Assembly: GCF_039555535.1 (NCBI RefSeq)
Contig: NZ_CP154630.1
Span: forward strand, 3,671,001 to 3,735,000
Origin: Stenotrophomonas maltophilia
GTDB lineage: Bacteria; Pseudomonadota; Gammaproteobacteria; Xanthomonadales; Xanthomonadaceae
Reading direction: 5' to 3'
Length of the DNA: 64,000 nucleotides
The notes below the pieces were generated by a model. The model had not been told where the DNA came from, did no database searches, and was given only the letters and a program-made list of their open reading frames with translations. The position numbers were made by a program, and so were the translations under genes. Shown in pieces: positions 17,948 through 27,186 of this stretch (its first letter is position 1; the number at the start of each line of letters is the position of its first letter).

Positions 17948-18844
17948 ATGCCACGCCTGCCCTTGACCTGCCTGCTCCTGCCGCTGCTGGCCAGTGCCTC
18001 CGCCGGCGCCAGCGACTGGCGACAGGGCTGGGGGATGCTGCCGAAGGCGCCCACCACCGCCAGCGCCGACGCGAGGACAGGGGCCGCGAAGGAGGCCCTT
18101 CCGATGGCCCAGCTGCGCCTGCAGCCGATCGGCGAGCAATGGCAGGCACGCATCGACAACACCCTGGCCGGCCCGTTGCAGATCGAACTGCGCGCGGCCC
18201 CCGGGCACCCGGTCGACGGCCTGCCGGTGCAGTCACTGATACAGGGCGACAGCAGCCTGGTGGTCGGCCACCTCCCCGCGCCGGTCAACGGCCGGATGCT
18301 GGACCTGCGCCTGCAATCGGTGCCGGGCAACCCCGCTGCACAGGCCGAGGATGTGGCCTACCGCCTGCCCTTCGATGATGCGCGCCCGCGCGTGGGCCAG
18401 GCGCCGCAGGGCCGGTTCAGCCACGATGACGAGGAAAACCGCGATGCGGTCGACTTCGCGCTGCCTGAAGGCACGTTGGTGCTGGCCGCACGCGAGGGCA
18501 CGGTGATGCAGATCCAGGATGGCTTCCGTGGCAACGGCCAGGACCGCGAACGCGATGGCGGCCGCGCCAACTTCATCCGCGTGCTGCACAGCGACGGCAG
18601 CATGGCCCTGTATGGCCACCTGCAGGCGGGCGGCATGCGCGTGCGCCGTGGCCAGGCAGTGGGAGCCGGGCAACCCCTCGGCCTGTCCGGCAACAGTGGC
18701 TACAGCAGCGCCCCGCACCTGCACTTCGTGGTACAGGTCAACCGCGGCATGGGCCTGCGCTCGGTGCCGGCGCGCATCTTCACCGAGCAAGGCCAGCTGC
18801 AGTTCGCCCGCCAGGGCGAGGCCGACGGCGGCACCGGGCGCTGA
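17948..18844 (+). CDS. M23 family metallopeptidase (LytM domain)
   Basis: 298 residues with a signal peptide (LLLPLLASASAGAS). The C-terminal half is an M23 peptidase domain with zinc ligands in FSHDDEENRDAVDF (His and Asp) and APHLHFVV (HxH). The sequence between has the family's GTVMQI, YGHLQ and GLSGNSGYSS. These enzymes cut peptide cross-bridges of peptidoglycan in the periplasm. The N-terminal 150 residues form an uncharacterised domain. All metal-binding residues are present, so an active enzyme, not a LytM regulator, is expected. It is divergent from the methionine operon. Confidence 0.92.
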   Translation: MPRLPLTCLLLPLLASASAGASDWRQGWGMLPKAPTTASADARTGAAKEALPMAQLRLQPIGEQWQARIDNTLAGPLQIELRAAPGHPVDGLPVQSLIQGDSSLVVGHLPAPVNGRMLDLRLQSVPGNPAAQAEDVAYRLPFDDARPRVGQAPQGRFSHDDEENRDAVDFALPEGTLVLAAREGTVMQIQDGFRGNGQDRERDGGRANFIRVLHSDGSMALYGHLQAGGMRVRRGQAVGAGQPLGLSGNSGYSSAPHLHFVVQVNRGMGLRSVPARIFTEQGQLQFARQGEADGGTGR

Positions 18845-18866
18845 CCGGCCCCGGCCGGTATAATCG

Positions 18867-18893
18867 GGCGCTTATCTCTTTGAAAAGCGCCCC
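18867..18893 (+). promoter_or_regulatory. Stem-loop in the prfC leader, after a TATAAT box
   Basis: A perfect TATAAT lies at 18859-18864, 15 bases after the M23 stop codon. Immediately downstream GGGCGCTT and AAGCGCCC form an 8-bp stem with an 11-base loop, ending about 18 bases before the prfC ATG. It would be at the very 5' end of a prfC transcript. Role unknown. Confidence 0.45.
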
Positions 18894-18910
18894 GGGCGGG
18901 CGCCACTGCC

Positions 18911-20515
18911 ATGTCCGAAGTCGCCAACGAAGCGTCGCGTCGCCGCACCTTCGCCATCATCTCCCACCCTGACGCCGGCAAGACCACGCTGACCGAAAAG
19001 CTGCTGCTGTTCGGAGGCGCGATCCAGATGGCCGGTTCGGTCAAGGGCCGCAAGGCCGCCCGCCACGCAACGTCCGACTGGATGGCGCTGGAAAAGGAGC
19101 GCGGCATCTCGGTCACCTCCTCGGTGATGCAGTTCCCGTACGAAGGCAAGATCGTCAACCTGCTCGACACCCCCGGCCACGCCGACTTCGGCGAGGACAC
19201 CTACCGCGTGCTGACCGCGGTGGACTCGGCGCTGATGGTGATCGACGTGGCCAAGGGCGTGGAAGAGCGCACCATCAAGCTGATGGAAGTCTGCCGCCTG
19301 CGCGACACCCCGATCATGACCTTCATCAACAAGCTCGACCGCGAGGGCAAGGACCCGATCGAGCTGCTGGATGAAGTGGAAACCGTGCTGGGCATCCAGT
19401 GCGCCCCGGTCACCTGGCCGATCGGCATGGGCCAGCGCCTGAAGGGCGTGGTTCACCTGCTGACCGGGGAAGTGCACCTGTACGAACCGGGCCGCAACTT
19501 CACCCGCCAGGACTCGACCATCTTCCCGTCCATCGATGCACCCGGCCTGGCCGAGAAGATCGGTGCACAGATGCTGGCCGACCTGCGCGACGAACTGGAA
19601 CTGGTGCAGGGCGCCAGCCACCCGTTCGACCTGGACGCCTACCGCGCCGGCAAGCAGACCCCGGTGTTCTTCGGCTCGGGCGTGAACAACTTCGGCGTGC
19701 AGCCGCTGCTGGACTTCTTCGTCGAGCATGCGCCGTCGCCGCAGGCACGCTCCACCACCGGCCGCGAGATCGCCCCGGAAGAGAACAAGCTCACCGGCTT
19801 CGTGTTCAAGATCCAGGCCAACATGGACCCGCAGCACCGTGACCGCGTGGCGTTCATGCGCGTCTGCTCCGGCCGTTTCAGCGCAGGCATGAAGACCTTC
19901 CACGTGCGTACCGGCAAGGAAATGAAGCTGGCCAACGCCCTGACCTTCATGGCCAGCGATCGTGAAATCGCCGCCGAAGCGTGGCCGGGCGATGTGATCG
20001 GCATCCACAACCACGGCACCATTTCCATCGGCGATACCTTCACCGAAGGCGAAGCGGTCACCTTCACCGGTATTCCGAACTTCGCCCCGGAACTGTTCCG
20101 CCGCGCGCGCCTGCGCGATCCGCTCAAGCTCAAGCAGCTGCAGAAGGGCCTGGCCCAGCTGTCCGAAGAGGGCGCCACCCAGTTCTTCCGCCCGCTGACC
20201 AGCAACGACCTGATCCTCGGTGCCGTCGGCGTGCTGCAGTTCGACGTGGCGGCCTATCGCCTGAAGGACGAGTACGGCGTGGAAGCCACCTTCGAGCCGG
20301 TCAGCGTGACCACCGCGCGTTGGGTCCACTGCAGCAACGAGAAGAAGCTGGAAGAGTTCCGCGAGAAGAATGCGCTGAACCTGGCACTGGATGCGGCCGG
20401 CCACCTGGTCTACCTGGCACCGACACGGGTCAACCTGCAGCTGGCGCAGGAACGCTCGCCGGACGTGCGTTTCTCGGCCACCCGCGAAGCGGCGCATACC
20501 GTTTCGGCAGGCTGA
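18911..20515 (+). CDS. prfC: Peptide chain release factor 3 (RF3)
   Basis: 534 residues, the usual RF3 length. RF3 is the GTPase that removes RF1/RF2 from the ribosome after peptide release. GTP-binding motifs are G1 [11 protein letters not shown]2 region [11 protein letters not shown]3 [12 protein letters not shown] and G4 [11 protein letters not shown]. The sequence is collinear with E. coli PrfC, including the late [18 protein letters not shown] segment (here [14 protein letters not shown]). The ATG at 18911 gives the standard MSEV-type N-terminus. No intron-like or frameshift anomaly is seen. Confidence 0.97.
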   Translation: MSEVANEASRRRTFAIISHPDAGKTTLTEKLLLFGGAIQMAGSVKGRKAARHATSDWMALEKERGISVTSSVMQFPYEGKIVNLLDTPGHADFGEDTYRVLTAVDSALMVIDVAKGVEERTIKLMEVCRLRDTPIMTFINKLDREGKDPIELLDEVETVLGIQCAPVTWPIGMGQRLKGVVHLLTGEVHLYEPGRNFTRQDSTIFPSIDAPGLAEKIGAQMLADLRDELELVQGASHPFDLDAYRAGKQTPVFFGSGVNNFGVQPLLDFFVEHAPSPQARSTTGREIAPEENKLTGFVFKIQANMDPQHRDRVAFMRVCSGRFSAGMKTFHVRTGKEMKLANALTFMASDREIAAEAWPGDVIGIHNHGTISIGDTFTEGEAVTFTGIPNFAPELFRRARLRDPLKLKQLQKGLAQLSEEGATQFFRPLTSNDLILGAVGVLQFDVAAYRLKDEYGVEATFEPVSVTTARWVHCSNEKKLEEFREKNALNLALDAAGHLVYLAPTRVNLQLAQERSPDVRFSATREAAHTVSAG

Positions 20516-20521
20516 TGCCCC

Positions 20522-20560
20522 GGGGTCGGATCCCTTTCCGCAGGAAAGGGCTCTGACCCC
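20522..20560. repeat. GGGTC-type palindromic repeat, copy 2
   Basis: GGGGTCGGATCCCTTTCC and GGAAAGGGCTCTGACCCC form a near-perfect stem around a short loop, seven bases after the prfC stop codon. It is the same family as 1752-1789 and 36973-37013. There is no U-run, so it is a repeat first and a terminator only possibly. Confidence 0.8.
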
Positions 20561-20692
20561 AGCACCCGTCGCCGGTTCATCCGTGCAACCCGGGGATTCA
20601 TCGACCATACGGTGACAGGCGTGCAGATGCCGCCCATCGCGGCGATGATAGGGGGGGTGCGGGTCCCCCTCCCCGCGAACGATGCCTACGCC

Positions 20693-21331
20693 ATGTCCAC
20701 GACTTCCGTTGCTTCGATCCGCGAAGAAATCGCCAGCGCCCTGACCCACGGCCTCGGTGCCGTGCTCGCCCTGGGCGCCGGTGCAGTACTGATCACCCTC
20801 GCCGCCATCTACAGCGATGGCTGGCAGCTGGCCGGCGCGATCGTATTCGGCATTGCGCTTCTGCTGCTGTACACCGCCTCCACTCTGTACCACGCCATCC
20901 AGCACCCGGTCGCCAAGGGCCGCCTGAAGGTGTTCGACCACTGCGCGATCTACGTATTGATCGCCGGCACCTATACCCCGTTCACCCTGATCGGCCTGCG
21001 TGGCCCGTGGGGTTGGGGCCTGTTCGCCGCGATCTGGACCCTGGCCCTGGCCGGGGTGGTGTTCAAGCTGTTCTACACTGGCCGCTTCAAGGCGCTTTCC
21101 ACCGGCATCTACATCGCCATGGGCTGGCTGGTGATCGTTGCGATCAAGCCGATGCTGGCCTCGATCGACGGCTGGACCCTGGGCTGGCTGCTGGCCGGCG
21201 GCCTGTCGTACACGCTGGGCACCTACTTCTACCACCGCGAATCGATCCCCTATTCGCACGCGATCTGGCACCTGTTCGTGATCGGCGGCAGCGTCTGCCA
21301 CTTCGTCGCGGTGACCATGCAGGTGCTGTAA
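20693..21331 (+). CDS. Hemolysin III / PAQR family membrane protein
   Basis: 212 residues, seven predicted membrane helices. PAQR-family marks are EEIASALTHGLGA (conserved His), TLYHAIQHP, FDHCAIYVLIAGTYTPF and YSHAIWHLFV; the histidines and Asp form the presumed zinc site of this superfamily. The start at 20693 gives the family's short cytoplasmic N-terminus. The in-frame ATG at 20612 would add 27 residues without similarity. Named for a Bacillus cereus hemolysin, the family's real role in Gram-negatives is in membrane homeostasis or remains unknown. Confidence 0.9.
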   Translation: MSTTSVASIREEIASALTHGLGAVLALGAGAVLITLAAIYSDGWQLAGAIVFGIALLLLYTASTLYHAIQHPVAKGRLKVFDHCAIYVLIAGTYTPFTLIGLRGPWGWGLFAAIWTLALAGVVFKLFYTGRFKALSTGIYIAMGWLVIVAIKPMLASIDGWTLGWLLAGGLSYTLGTYFYHRESIPYSHAIWHLFVIGGSVCHFVAVTMQVL

Positions 21332-21413
21332 CACGAACCAGCGCGCCGCATGTGCACATGATGCACATGGACGCTTCGCGCCCCGTCCACGATGAGGGGG
21401 CAACCATGGCGGC

Positions 21414-23387
21414 GTGAATGATGCCGCTTCCCCTGCCACAACGCGCGCTCCCCGCTGGCGCCTCCGCAGACCTGGCCCGCGCGGCCGGCGCTGGCTGACG
21501 GTCCTGGTCTTCCTGCTGGCGGTGATCCTGGTGCTGATCGCGCTGTGGGACTGGAACTGGTTCAAGGGTCCGGTCGAGCGCGCGGTGCAGGCACGCACCG
21601 GTCGTGCACTGCACATCGGGCATCTGGATGTCGACCTCGGCCGCACCAGCACCATCCGTGCCGATGCCATCACCTTCGCCAATGCCGGCTGGGCGAAGCA
21701 GCCGAACATGGCCACGGCTGACCGCGTCGAGATCGACGTGCGGGTGTGGCCCCTGCTGCGCGGCAGCGTGCAGCTGCCGGAAGTGCGCCTGACCCGACCG
21801 GACGTGCTGCTGGAAACCGCCCCGCGCAAGGGCGAGCCGGGCAACTGGGATTTCCTGGGCGACAGTAGCGGCGGGACAAGCCCGCAGCTCAAGCGCCTGC
21901 GCATCGACGACGGCCGGCTGCAGTTCCTCGACGCAATGGGCCGCACCGACATCCGAGTGGGCGTGCGCAGCGGCCAACCGAAACAGGCCGATGCCTCGCC
22001 GCCGCTGCTGGTGCAGGGCAAGGGCCATTGGCAGGGCAACCCGTTCACCCTGCAGGGCGGAACCGAATCACCGCTGGAGCTGACCGACAGCGACCATCCG
22101 TTCCGCATCCACCTCGACGGTCGCGCCGGCGCTACCCGCGCGGTGGCCAGTGGCACGCTGACCAATCCGTTCCAGCTGCGGGTGTTCGACCTGCAGTTCG
22201 CGCTCAGTGGCCAGGACCTGGCCGATCTCTACCCGCTGCTCGGCATCGCCATCCCGCCCTCACCGCCCTATGCATTGGACGGACGGCTGAAGCGCGACCA
22301 CAACGTCTGGCGCTACGACAGCTTCACCGGCAAGGTCGGCGACAGCGACCTCGGTGGCAACCTGCAGTTCGAGGTGGGACGCGACCGTCCACGGCTGACC
22401 GCAACACTGGAATCCAAGCGCCTGGACTTCGATGACCTGGCCGGCTTCGTCGGCGCGCCACCGAAGACCGGCGGCGGCGAAACCGCGAATGCGGAACAGA
22501 AGGCACAGGCCGCCCGTGTCGCCGCCAGCCGCCGGGTATTGCCCGACACGCCCTACAACCTGGGCAAGCTGCGCGCGATGGATGCCGACGTGCGCTGGAA
22601 GGCGCACCGTATCAACGCACCCTCGTTGCCGCTGGACGACATGGACGCGCATCTGCTGCTCGATGACGGCGTGCTGCGGCTGGACCCGCTGAACTTCGGC
22701 GTGGCCGGCGGTGACATCCGCAGCACGATCCGCATGGATGCCCGCCAACCGCAGATCCGCACCGCGCTGAAAGCCAGCGTGCGCGGCGTGCAGCTGGGCC
22801 AGCTGTTCCCCGATGCGAAGCTGGCCGAGCAGGCCAAGGGCGGCATCGGTGGCGAAGTGGACCTGAGCGGACGCGGCAACTCGATCGCCGCGATGCTGGG
22901 CAGCAGCAGCGGCAAGGTCGGCCTGGCGATGGGCCGCGGCCATGTCGGCAACCTGGTGATGGAACTGGCTGGGCTGGACATCACCGAATCACTGAAATTC
23001 CTGGTGACCGGCGACAAGCAGATTCCCCTGCGCTGCGCCTTCGCCGACTTCGGCGTGCGCGACGGCCTGATGACCAGCCAGGCACTGGCGGTGGATACCA
23101 CCGATACGATCCTCATCGGCGAAGGCACGGTCAGCCTGCGCGACGAGACCATGGACCTGCTGCTGAAGCCACGCCCGAAGGACAAGAGCATCCTGGTGCT
23201 GCGCTCGCCGCTGCACATCACGGGCACGTTCAAGGACCCGTCGTTCCGCCCGGACTTCAAGGCGCTGGGCATTCGAGGCGCCGTGGCACTGGCGCTGGGC
23301 AGCATTGCCCCGCCGGCGGCGCTGCTGGCGACGATCGAACTGGGGCCGGGGAAGGATGCCGACTGCGGTGGGCAGTATGCGAAGTAG
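21414..23387 (+). CDS. AsmA family protein
   Basis: 657 residues. One N-terminal membrane helix (VFLLAVILVLIALWDW) is followed by a long, largely beta-strand periplasmic region with AsmA features: DVDLGRTSTIRADAITFANA, ARVEIDVRVWPLLRG-like strands (here RVEIDVRVWPLLRG) and a C-terminal repeat region ending in LRSPLHITGTFKDPSF. AsmA-like proteins are thought to move or regulate phospholipids between the two membranes. The reading frame begins with GTG at 21414, thirteen bases after GAGGGGG. A tiny ATG GCG GCG TGA overlaps this start in another frame. It converges on the CBS gene across giant palindrome B. Confidence 0.9.
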   Translation: MNDAASPATTRAPRWRLRRPGPRGRRWLTVLVFLLAVILVLIALWDWNWFKGPVERAVQARTGRALHIGHLDVDLGRTSTIRADAITFANAGWAKQPNMATADRVEIDVRVWPLLRGSVQLPEVRLTRPDVLLETAPRKGEPGNWDFLGDSSGGTSPQLKRLRIDDGRLQFLDAMGRTDIRVGVRSGQPKQADASPPLLVQGKGHWQGNPFTLQGGTESPLELTDSDHPFRIHLDGRAGATRAVASGTLTNPFQLRVFDLQFALSGQDLADLYPLLGIAIPPSPPYALDGRLKRDHNVWRYDSFTGKVGDSDLGGNLQFEVGRDRPRLTATLESKRLDFDDLAGFVGAPPKTGGGETANAEQKAQAARVAASRRVLPDTPYNLGKLRAMDADVRWKAHRINAPSLPLDDMDAHLLLDDGVLRLDPLNFGVAGGDIRSTIRMDARQPQIRTALKASVRGVQLGQLFPDAKLAEQAKGGIGGEVDLSGRGNSIAAMLGSSSGKVGLAMGRGHVGNLVMELAGLDITESLKFLVTGDKQIPLRCAFADFGVRDGLMTSQALAVDTTDTILIGEGTVSLRDETMDLLLKPRPKDKSILVLRSPLHITGTFKDPSFRPDFKALGIRGAVALALGSIAPPAALLATIELGPGKDADCGGQYAK

Positions 23388-23427
23388 GGTTACAGCGTTG
23401 TTCGCGGCGCCTCTTTTTCCGCGCATA

Positions 23428-23533
23428 GAGCCGGAGCAAGGCGACAGGCAGGACACGCCGTAAATACGTCCCTGTAGGCTCGGTCGGCGCATCCATGCGC
23501 CTCACGGTCCTGCCTGCCGCCTTGCTCCGGCTC
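23428..23533 (+). repeat. Folded repeat unit B1
   Basis: Arms 23428-23454 and 23507-23533 pair at 26 of 27 positions. The core, 23455-23506, is 52 bp, starts ACGCCGTAAATACG, and has hairpins TAC-gtccct-GTA and GGCGCA-tcca-TGCGCC. The first stem carries TAC/GTA where units A1, A2 and C2 carry CCC/GGG. Confidence 0.88.
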
Positions 23534-23607
23534 CGGACAGTTTCCCGCGCGCGCGGAACGAGAGCGGAAATTCAAAGTCAAAAGAAAAAAGCAAAGTCAA
23601 AAGCTGT

Positions 23608-23625
23608 TGCCAACCAAGGTTGGCA
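23608..23625. repeat. Short perfect palindrome TGCCAACC-aa-GGTTGGCA
   Basis: Sister of 1817-1834, differing by paired substitutions in both arms and keeping the AA centre and the downstream CTACCAA. Confidence 0.72.
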
Positions 23626-23682
23626 GCTACCAAGGGCGAGGCACCGCGCATGTACGCACCGCGCTCGCAGAAATGTGTCCAG

Positions 23683-23786
23683 AGGCGGAGGGCATGGGCG
23701 TGCAGGACCGTTGGCGCCATGGATGGCGCCATCGAGCCTACAGGGACGTACTTGCGGCGTGTCCTGCACGCCCATGCCCTCCGCCT
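23683..23786 (-). repeat. Folded repeat unit B2 (inverted relative to B1)
   Basis: Arms 23683-23708 and 23761-23786 pair perfectly over 26 bp. The 52-bp core (23709-23760) reads on the minus strand from ACGCCGCAAGTACG, with second hairpin TGGCGCCA-tcca-TGGCGCCA. Confidence 0.9.
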
Positions 23787-23815
23787 CCCGACATATCAGG
23801 AAGGCGCTGCTCTCA

Positions 23816-23849
<34 letters not shown>

Positions 23850-23891
23850 CGAAAAGCGGGCCGGCGGGCCGCAGGCCCGCCAGCGAACACC

Positions 23892-24323
23892 TCACCCGGC
23901 AACGATGTACTGCTGCAGCTGATCCAGCTCGCGCCGCTGCGCATCGATCACCGACTTCACCAGGTCACCGATGGAGATCACCCCCAGCACCTGCGCGCCC
24001 TCCACCACCGGCAGGTGGCGGATGCGGTAGTCGGTCACCAGCTGCAGGCAATGCTCCACCTGCTCGCCCGGCGACACCGTCACCACCTGTGCCGTCATGA
24101 TCTCCGCCACAGCCGTATCGCGCGAAGAACGATCACGCAGCACGATCTTGCGCGCGTAATCGCGCTCGGACAGGATGCCGACCAGCCTCGGGCCGTCCAT
24201 CACCAGCACCGCACCGATGCCCTTTTCCGCCATCAACCGGATCGCATCGATCACCGCCGCATCCGGCGCGACCGCATGTACTTCAGGAGACTTGCCGTCC
24301 AACAGTTGCCGTACCGTGGTCAT
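23892..24323 (-). CDS. CBS-domain protein
   Basis: 143 residues consisting of a pair of CBS motifs: KGIGAVLVMDGPRLVGILSE (residues about 35-55) and YRIRHLPVVEGAQVLGVISI (about 99-118). CBS pairs bind adenosine nucleotides and act as energy or ionic-strength sensors. No catalytic or membrane domain is attached, so a partner protein is likely. RDYARKIVLRDRSS is a common segment in stand-alone bacterial CBS proteins. Its first 41 bases overlap the end of the glycosyltransferase gene in another frame, suggesting coupled translation. Confidence 0.92.
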   Translation of the reverse strand: MTTVRQLLDGKSPEVHAVAPDAAVIDAIRLMAEKGIGAVLVMDGPRLVGILSERDYARKIVLRDRSSRDTAVAEIMTAQVVTVSPGEQVEHCLQLVTDYRIRHLPVVEGAQVLGVISIGDLVKSVIDAQRRELDQLQQYIVAG

Positions 24324-25302
24324 CCGCCTGCCCTCCGAGGGTGGGTTGCAGGGCCGAGTCTGCCACGGACGATGCTAGCCACGCGTCAACCAGGTACAAC
24401 GGCCGCTGCTTGGACTCTTCGTACAGCCGCCCCAGGTACTCGCCGATCAGGCCCAGCGCGATCAGCTGCACCCCGCCCAGGAACAGGATGACCGCCATCA
24501 TCGTCGGCCAGCCCGCCACCCGGTCGCCATACAGAGCCGCCTTTACGATTACCCACAGGCCGAACACGAAGGCCACCGCCGCGGTTGCCAGCCCCAGGTA
24601 GGTCGCCGCACGCAGCGGCACGGTCGAGAACCCGGTAATGCCTTCCAGGGCGAAGTTCCACAGCCGCCACAGGCTGAACTTGCTGGTGCCGGCCACGCGT
24701 GCCTGGCGGTGATAGGGCACCGCCACGCGCTTGAAGCCCACCCAGCTGAAAAGCCCCTTCATGAAACGATGGCGCTCACGCATCTCGCGCAGCGCACTCA
24801 GCGCGCGCGGAGACAGCAGGCGGAAATCCCCGGTGTCAGCCGGGATCGGCGTACGCGACAGGCGCCCCATCACGCGGTAGAAGATCGCCGCCGTGGCACG
24901 CTTGATCCAGGCCTCGCCATCGCGCGCCAGCCGCGTGCCATAGACATTGTCATGGCCCTCGCGCCAGCGCGCGACGAACTGCGGCAGCAGTTCGGGCGGA
25001 TCCTGGCCGTCGGCGTCGAGGATCATCGCCGCACCTTCGCGCACCAGGTCCAGGCCAGCGGTCAATGCCGCTTCCTTGCCGAAATTGCGCGACAGCTTCA
25101 GCGCGGAGACCCGCGCGTCGGCCTGGGCCAGGCGGGCGATCACCTCCCAGGTCCCATCATGGCTGCCGTCGTCCACGTACAGGATGTGGCCGTCGATGTC
25201 GGGCAGCACATCGAGCACCGCGCACAACCGCGGATGCAGCAACGGCAGTGCCAGTGCCTCGTTGTAGGCGGCGATGACGAAAGTGAGCCGTTCGCGGGTC
25301 AT
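24283..25302 (-). CDS. Glycosyltransferase family 2, GtrB/DPM1-like
   Basis: 339 residues. The GT2 domain has TFVIAAYNEALALPLL at the start, LYVDDGSHDGTWEV and ILDADGQDPPELL, with Asp residues for the nucleotide-sugar and metal. Two C-terminal helices (YLGLATAAVAFVFGLWVIV and FLGGVQLIALGLIGEYLG) anchor it in the inner membrane. This layout is that of enzymes that load a sugar onto undecaprenyl phosphate for periplasmic glycan modification. The donor sugar cannot be read off. ATG 25302 is chosen because the GT fold begins seven residues later. It shares 47 bases... no overlap with mtgA is needed for this start, which lies 46 bases below the mtgA stop. Confidence 0.9.
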   Translation of the reverse strand: MTRERLTFVIAAYNEALALPLLHPRLCAVLDVLPDIDGHILYVDDGSHDGTWEVIARLAQADARVSALKLSRNFGKEAALTAGLDLVREGAAMILDADGQDPPELLPQFVARWREGHDNVYGTRLARDGEAWIKRATAAIFYRVMGRLSRTPIPADTGDFRLLSPRALSALREMRERHRFMKGLFSWVGFKRVAVPYHRQARVAGTSKFSLWRLWNFALEGITGFSTVPLRAATYLGLATAAVAFVFGLWVIVKAALYGDRVAGWPTMMAVILFLGGVQLIALGLIGEYLGRLYEESKQRPLYLVDAWLASSVADSALQPTLGGQADDHGTATVGRQVS

Positions 25303-25348
25303 GCCCGGATTGTACGTTGCCGCCGCCCACAGATCAGGCGGCGCGCGC

Positions 25349-26098
25349 TCACTCGTCCGACAGGTACGCGGCCCCACCCAGCTGCCGTGCCTGGCGCTGG
25401 ATCCAGGCGGCGCGCCGCTGCACGTACGGCCCTGGCTTTGCGGCGTTGTAGCGCCGTGGCGCCGGCAGCACCGCTGCCAGCCGCGCGCTCTCGGCCGGGC
25501 TCAGCCGCGCCGCATCCTTGCCCCAGAACGTCTGCGCTGCCGCTTGCGCGCCATAGACACCGTCGCCGAACTCGGCAATGTTGGCGTACATCTCCAGGAT
25601 GCGTTCCTTCGGCCACAGCGCTTCGATCAGCACCGTGTACCAGACCTCCAGGCCCTTGCGCACCCAGCTGCGGCCCTGCCACAGGAACAGGTTCTTGGCC
25701 ACCTGCTGGCTGATCGTGCTGGCACCGCGCAGGCGCCCGCCCTTGGCATTGTGGTCACGGGCCTTCTCGATGGCCTGCAGGTCGAAGCCGTTGTGGTCGG
25801 GGAAGCGCTGGTCCTCCGCCGCCACCAGCGAGATCGGCAGGCTCGGCGCCATCTGGTCCAGATCGCGCCACTGGTAATGCAGGCGATAGGACCAGTCCGC
25901 CTCGCACAGCGCCTCGCCGTAGCGCCACAGCATCACCGTGGACACCGGCGGGTCGATGAACCGCAGCACCAGGACCTGCAGGCAGCTGAAGGCGGCCAGC
26001 AGTACCGGCAGCCACAGCAGCCGTTTCCAGCGCCAGCGCCTGCGGCGCGGGCCTTCTGCCACGGCTTCCACCTTGTGCTGCTCTCCCCCTGCCCCCAT
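25349..26098 (-). CDS. mtgA: Monofunctional peptidoglycan glycosyltransferase
   Basis: 249 residues. One N-terminal membrane helix ([19 protein letters not shown]) anchors a GT51 domain that polymerises lipid II into glycan strands. GT51 motifs are present: [14 protein letters not shown] with the catalytic Glu, and [16 protein letters not shown], with [21 protein letters not shown] and [13 protein letters not shown] following. No transpeptidase domain is attached. The start at 26098 gives a Arg/Lys-rich cytoplasmic tail before the helix. It is divergent from hslO. Confidence 0.95.
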   Translation of the reverse strand: MGAGGEQHKVEAVAEGPRRRRWRWKRLLWLPVLLAAFSCLQVLVLRFIDPPVSTVMLWRYGEALCEADWSYRLHYQWRDLDQMAPSLPISLVAAEDQRFPDHNGFDLQAIEKARDHNAKGGRLRGASTISQQVAKNLFLWQGRSWVRKGLEVWYTVLIEALWPKERILEMYANIAEFGDGVYGAQAAAQTFWGKDAARLSPAESARLAAVLPAPRRYNAAKPGPYVQRRAAWIQRQARQLGGAAYLSDE

Positions 26099-26175
26099 TA
26101 CTGGTGCATCCTTCTTCTATCTGGTTGTCGGCGCATTATCCGGCAACCGCCCCCGTTTACGCGCGATGTGAGCCG

Positions 26176-27069
26176 ATGACCGCCAACCCCGATTCCCTGA
26201 TCCGCTTCCTGCTCCCCGACGCTGGCGTCCGTGGCGTCCACGTGCGCCTGCAGGCCACCTGGCAGGAAATCCTGTCCCACGCCGAGTACCCGGATACCGC
26301 TGCCGAGCTGCTGGGCGAAGCCTGCGTGGCTTCGGCGCTGTTCACCGGCCACACCAAGATCGATGGGCGCCTGTCGATCCAGCTGCGCAGCAGCACCGCC
26401 CTGCGCACCCTGTCCGCCGAATGCACCGCCGCCGGTACCCTGCGCGGCATCGCCCAGCTCAGCGAAGGCGCCGATGCGCCGCGCGACCTGTCCAGCCTTG
26501 GCGATGACGCCCTGCTCGCGATCACCATCGAGAACCCGGGCCTGGACCCGCGTGAACCACAGCGTTACCAGAGCCTGGTCGGACTGACCGCACCGGAGCT
26601 GGACGAAGCCTTCGAGGACTACTTCCGCCAGTCCGAGCAGCTGCCGACCCGCCTGCTGCTGGCCGCCGACCGCAATGGCGCCGCCGGCCTGCTGCTGCAG
26701 AAGCTGCCGGGCGACGAAGGCGACGAGGACGGCTGGGCGCGCGCCAGCGCCCTGTTCGAGACCCTGGGCAAGGCCGAACTGCTGGCCACCCCGGCCGAGC
26801 AGCTGCTGCACCGCCTGTTCCACGAGGAGAAGCCGGCGCTGATGGGCGAAAAGCCGCTGTCCTTCGCGTGTTCGTGCTCGCGTGAGCGGGTCGCGTCGAT
26901 GCTGCAGTCGCTGGGTGAGGACGAGGCCCGCGCCGCCGCCGAAGACACCGGCGCCGTCGAGGTGCGTTGCGAATTCTGCGGGCGGGAGTATCACTTTCCG
27001 TTGACGGAGTTCGGCATACTGTTCCACGGTGCCGAGGGGACGGTGCCGGCACCTGAACGGCTTCAATAA
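26176..27069 (+). CDS. hslO: Hsp33 redox-regulated chaperone
   Basis: 297 residues. Hsp33 is a cytoplasmic holdase activated by oxidation. The zinc-binding switch is visible near the C-terminus: FACSCSRERV (Cys near 231 and 233) and RCEFCGREYHF (Cys near 265 and 268), the CxC...CxxC pattern of the family. The N-terminal half has LGEACVASALFTGHTK and LSIQLRSSTALRTLS. The start at 26176 matches the usual family N-terminus (DSLIRFLLPDAGVRG). In-frame upstream ATG 26104 would reach into the mtgA side. Confidence 0.96.
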   Translation: MTANPDSLIRFLLPDAGVRGVHVRLQATWQEILSHAEYPDTAAELLGEACVASALFTGHTKIDGRLSIQLRSSTALRTLSAECTAAGTLRGIAQLSEGADAPRDLSSLGDDALLAITIENPGLDPREPQRYQSLVGLTAPELDEAFEDYFRQSEQLPTRLLLAADRNGAAGLLLQKLPGDEGDEDGWARASALFETLGKAELLATPAEQLLHRLFHEEKPALMGEKPLSFACSCSRERVASMLQSLGEDEARAAAEDTGAVEVRCEFCGREYHFPLTEFGILFHGAEGTVPAPERLQ

Positions 27070-27102
27070 AACAGCTTGTCTTGCATCTGGGGGGATCAAG
27101 GC

Positions 27103-27131
27103 TTGTTAAGAATTCATAAACACCCTACGAT
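27103..27131 (+). promoter_or_regulatory. Candidate promoter of the exported hypothetical gene
   Basis: TTGTTA (27103-27108) and TACGAT (27126-27131) are spaced by 17 bp. A perfect 9-bp hairpin AAGTTCCCG / CGGGAACTT follows at 27133-27156; it would fall at the predicted start site and could instead be the end of the hslO transcript. Confidence 0.5.
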
Positions 27132-27186
27132 CAAGTTCCCGTATCTGCGGGAACTTCCGTTGCCCTTTCCTGTCTGAACTGGTTCG

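Noticed and set aside
18872..22165. Minus-strand open frame of about 1100 codons across prfC and the hemolysin III-like gene
   Set aside because: It is antisense to genes with complete family motifs and spans several genes and intergenic spaces; low-complexity His/Gln composition.
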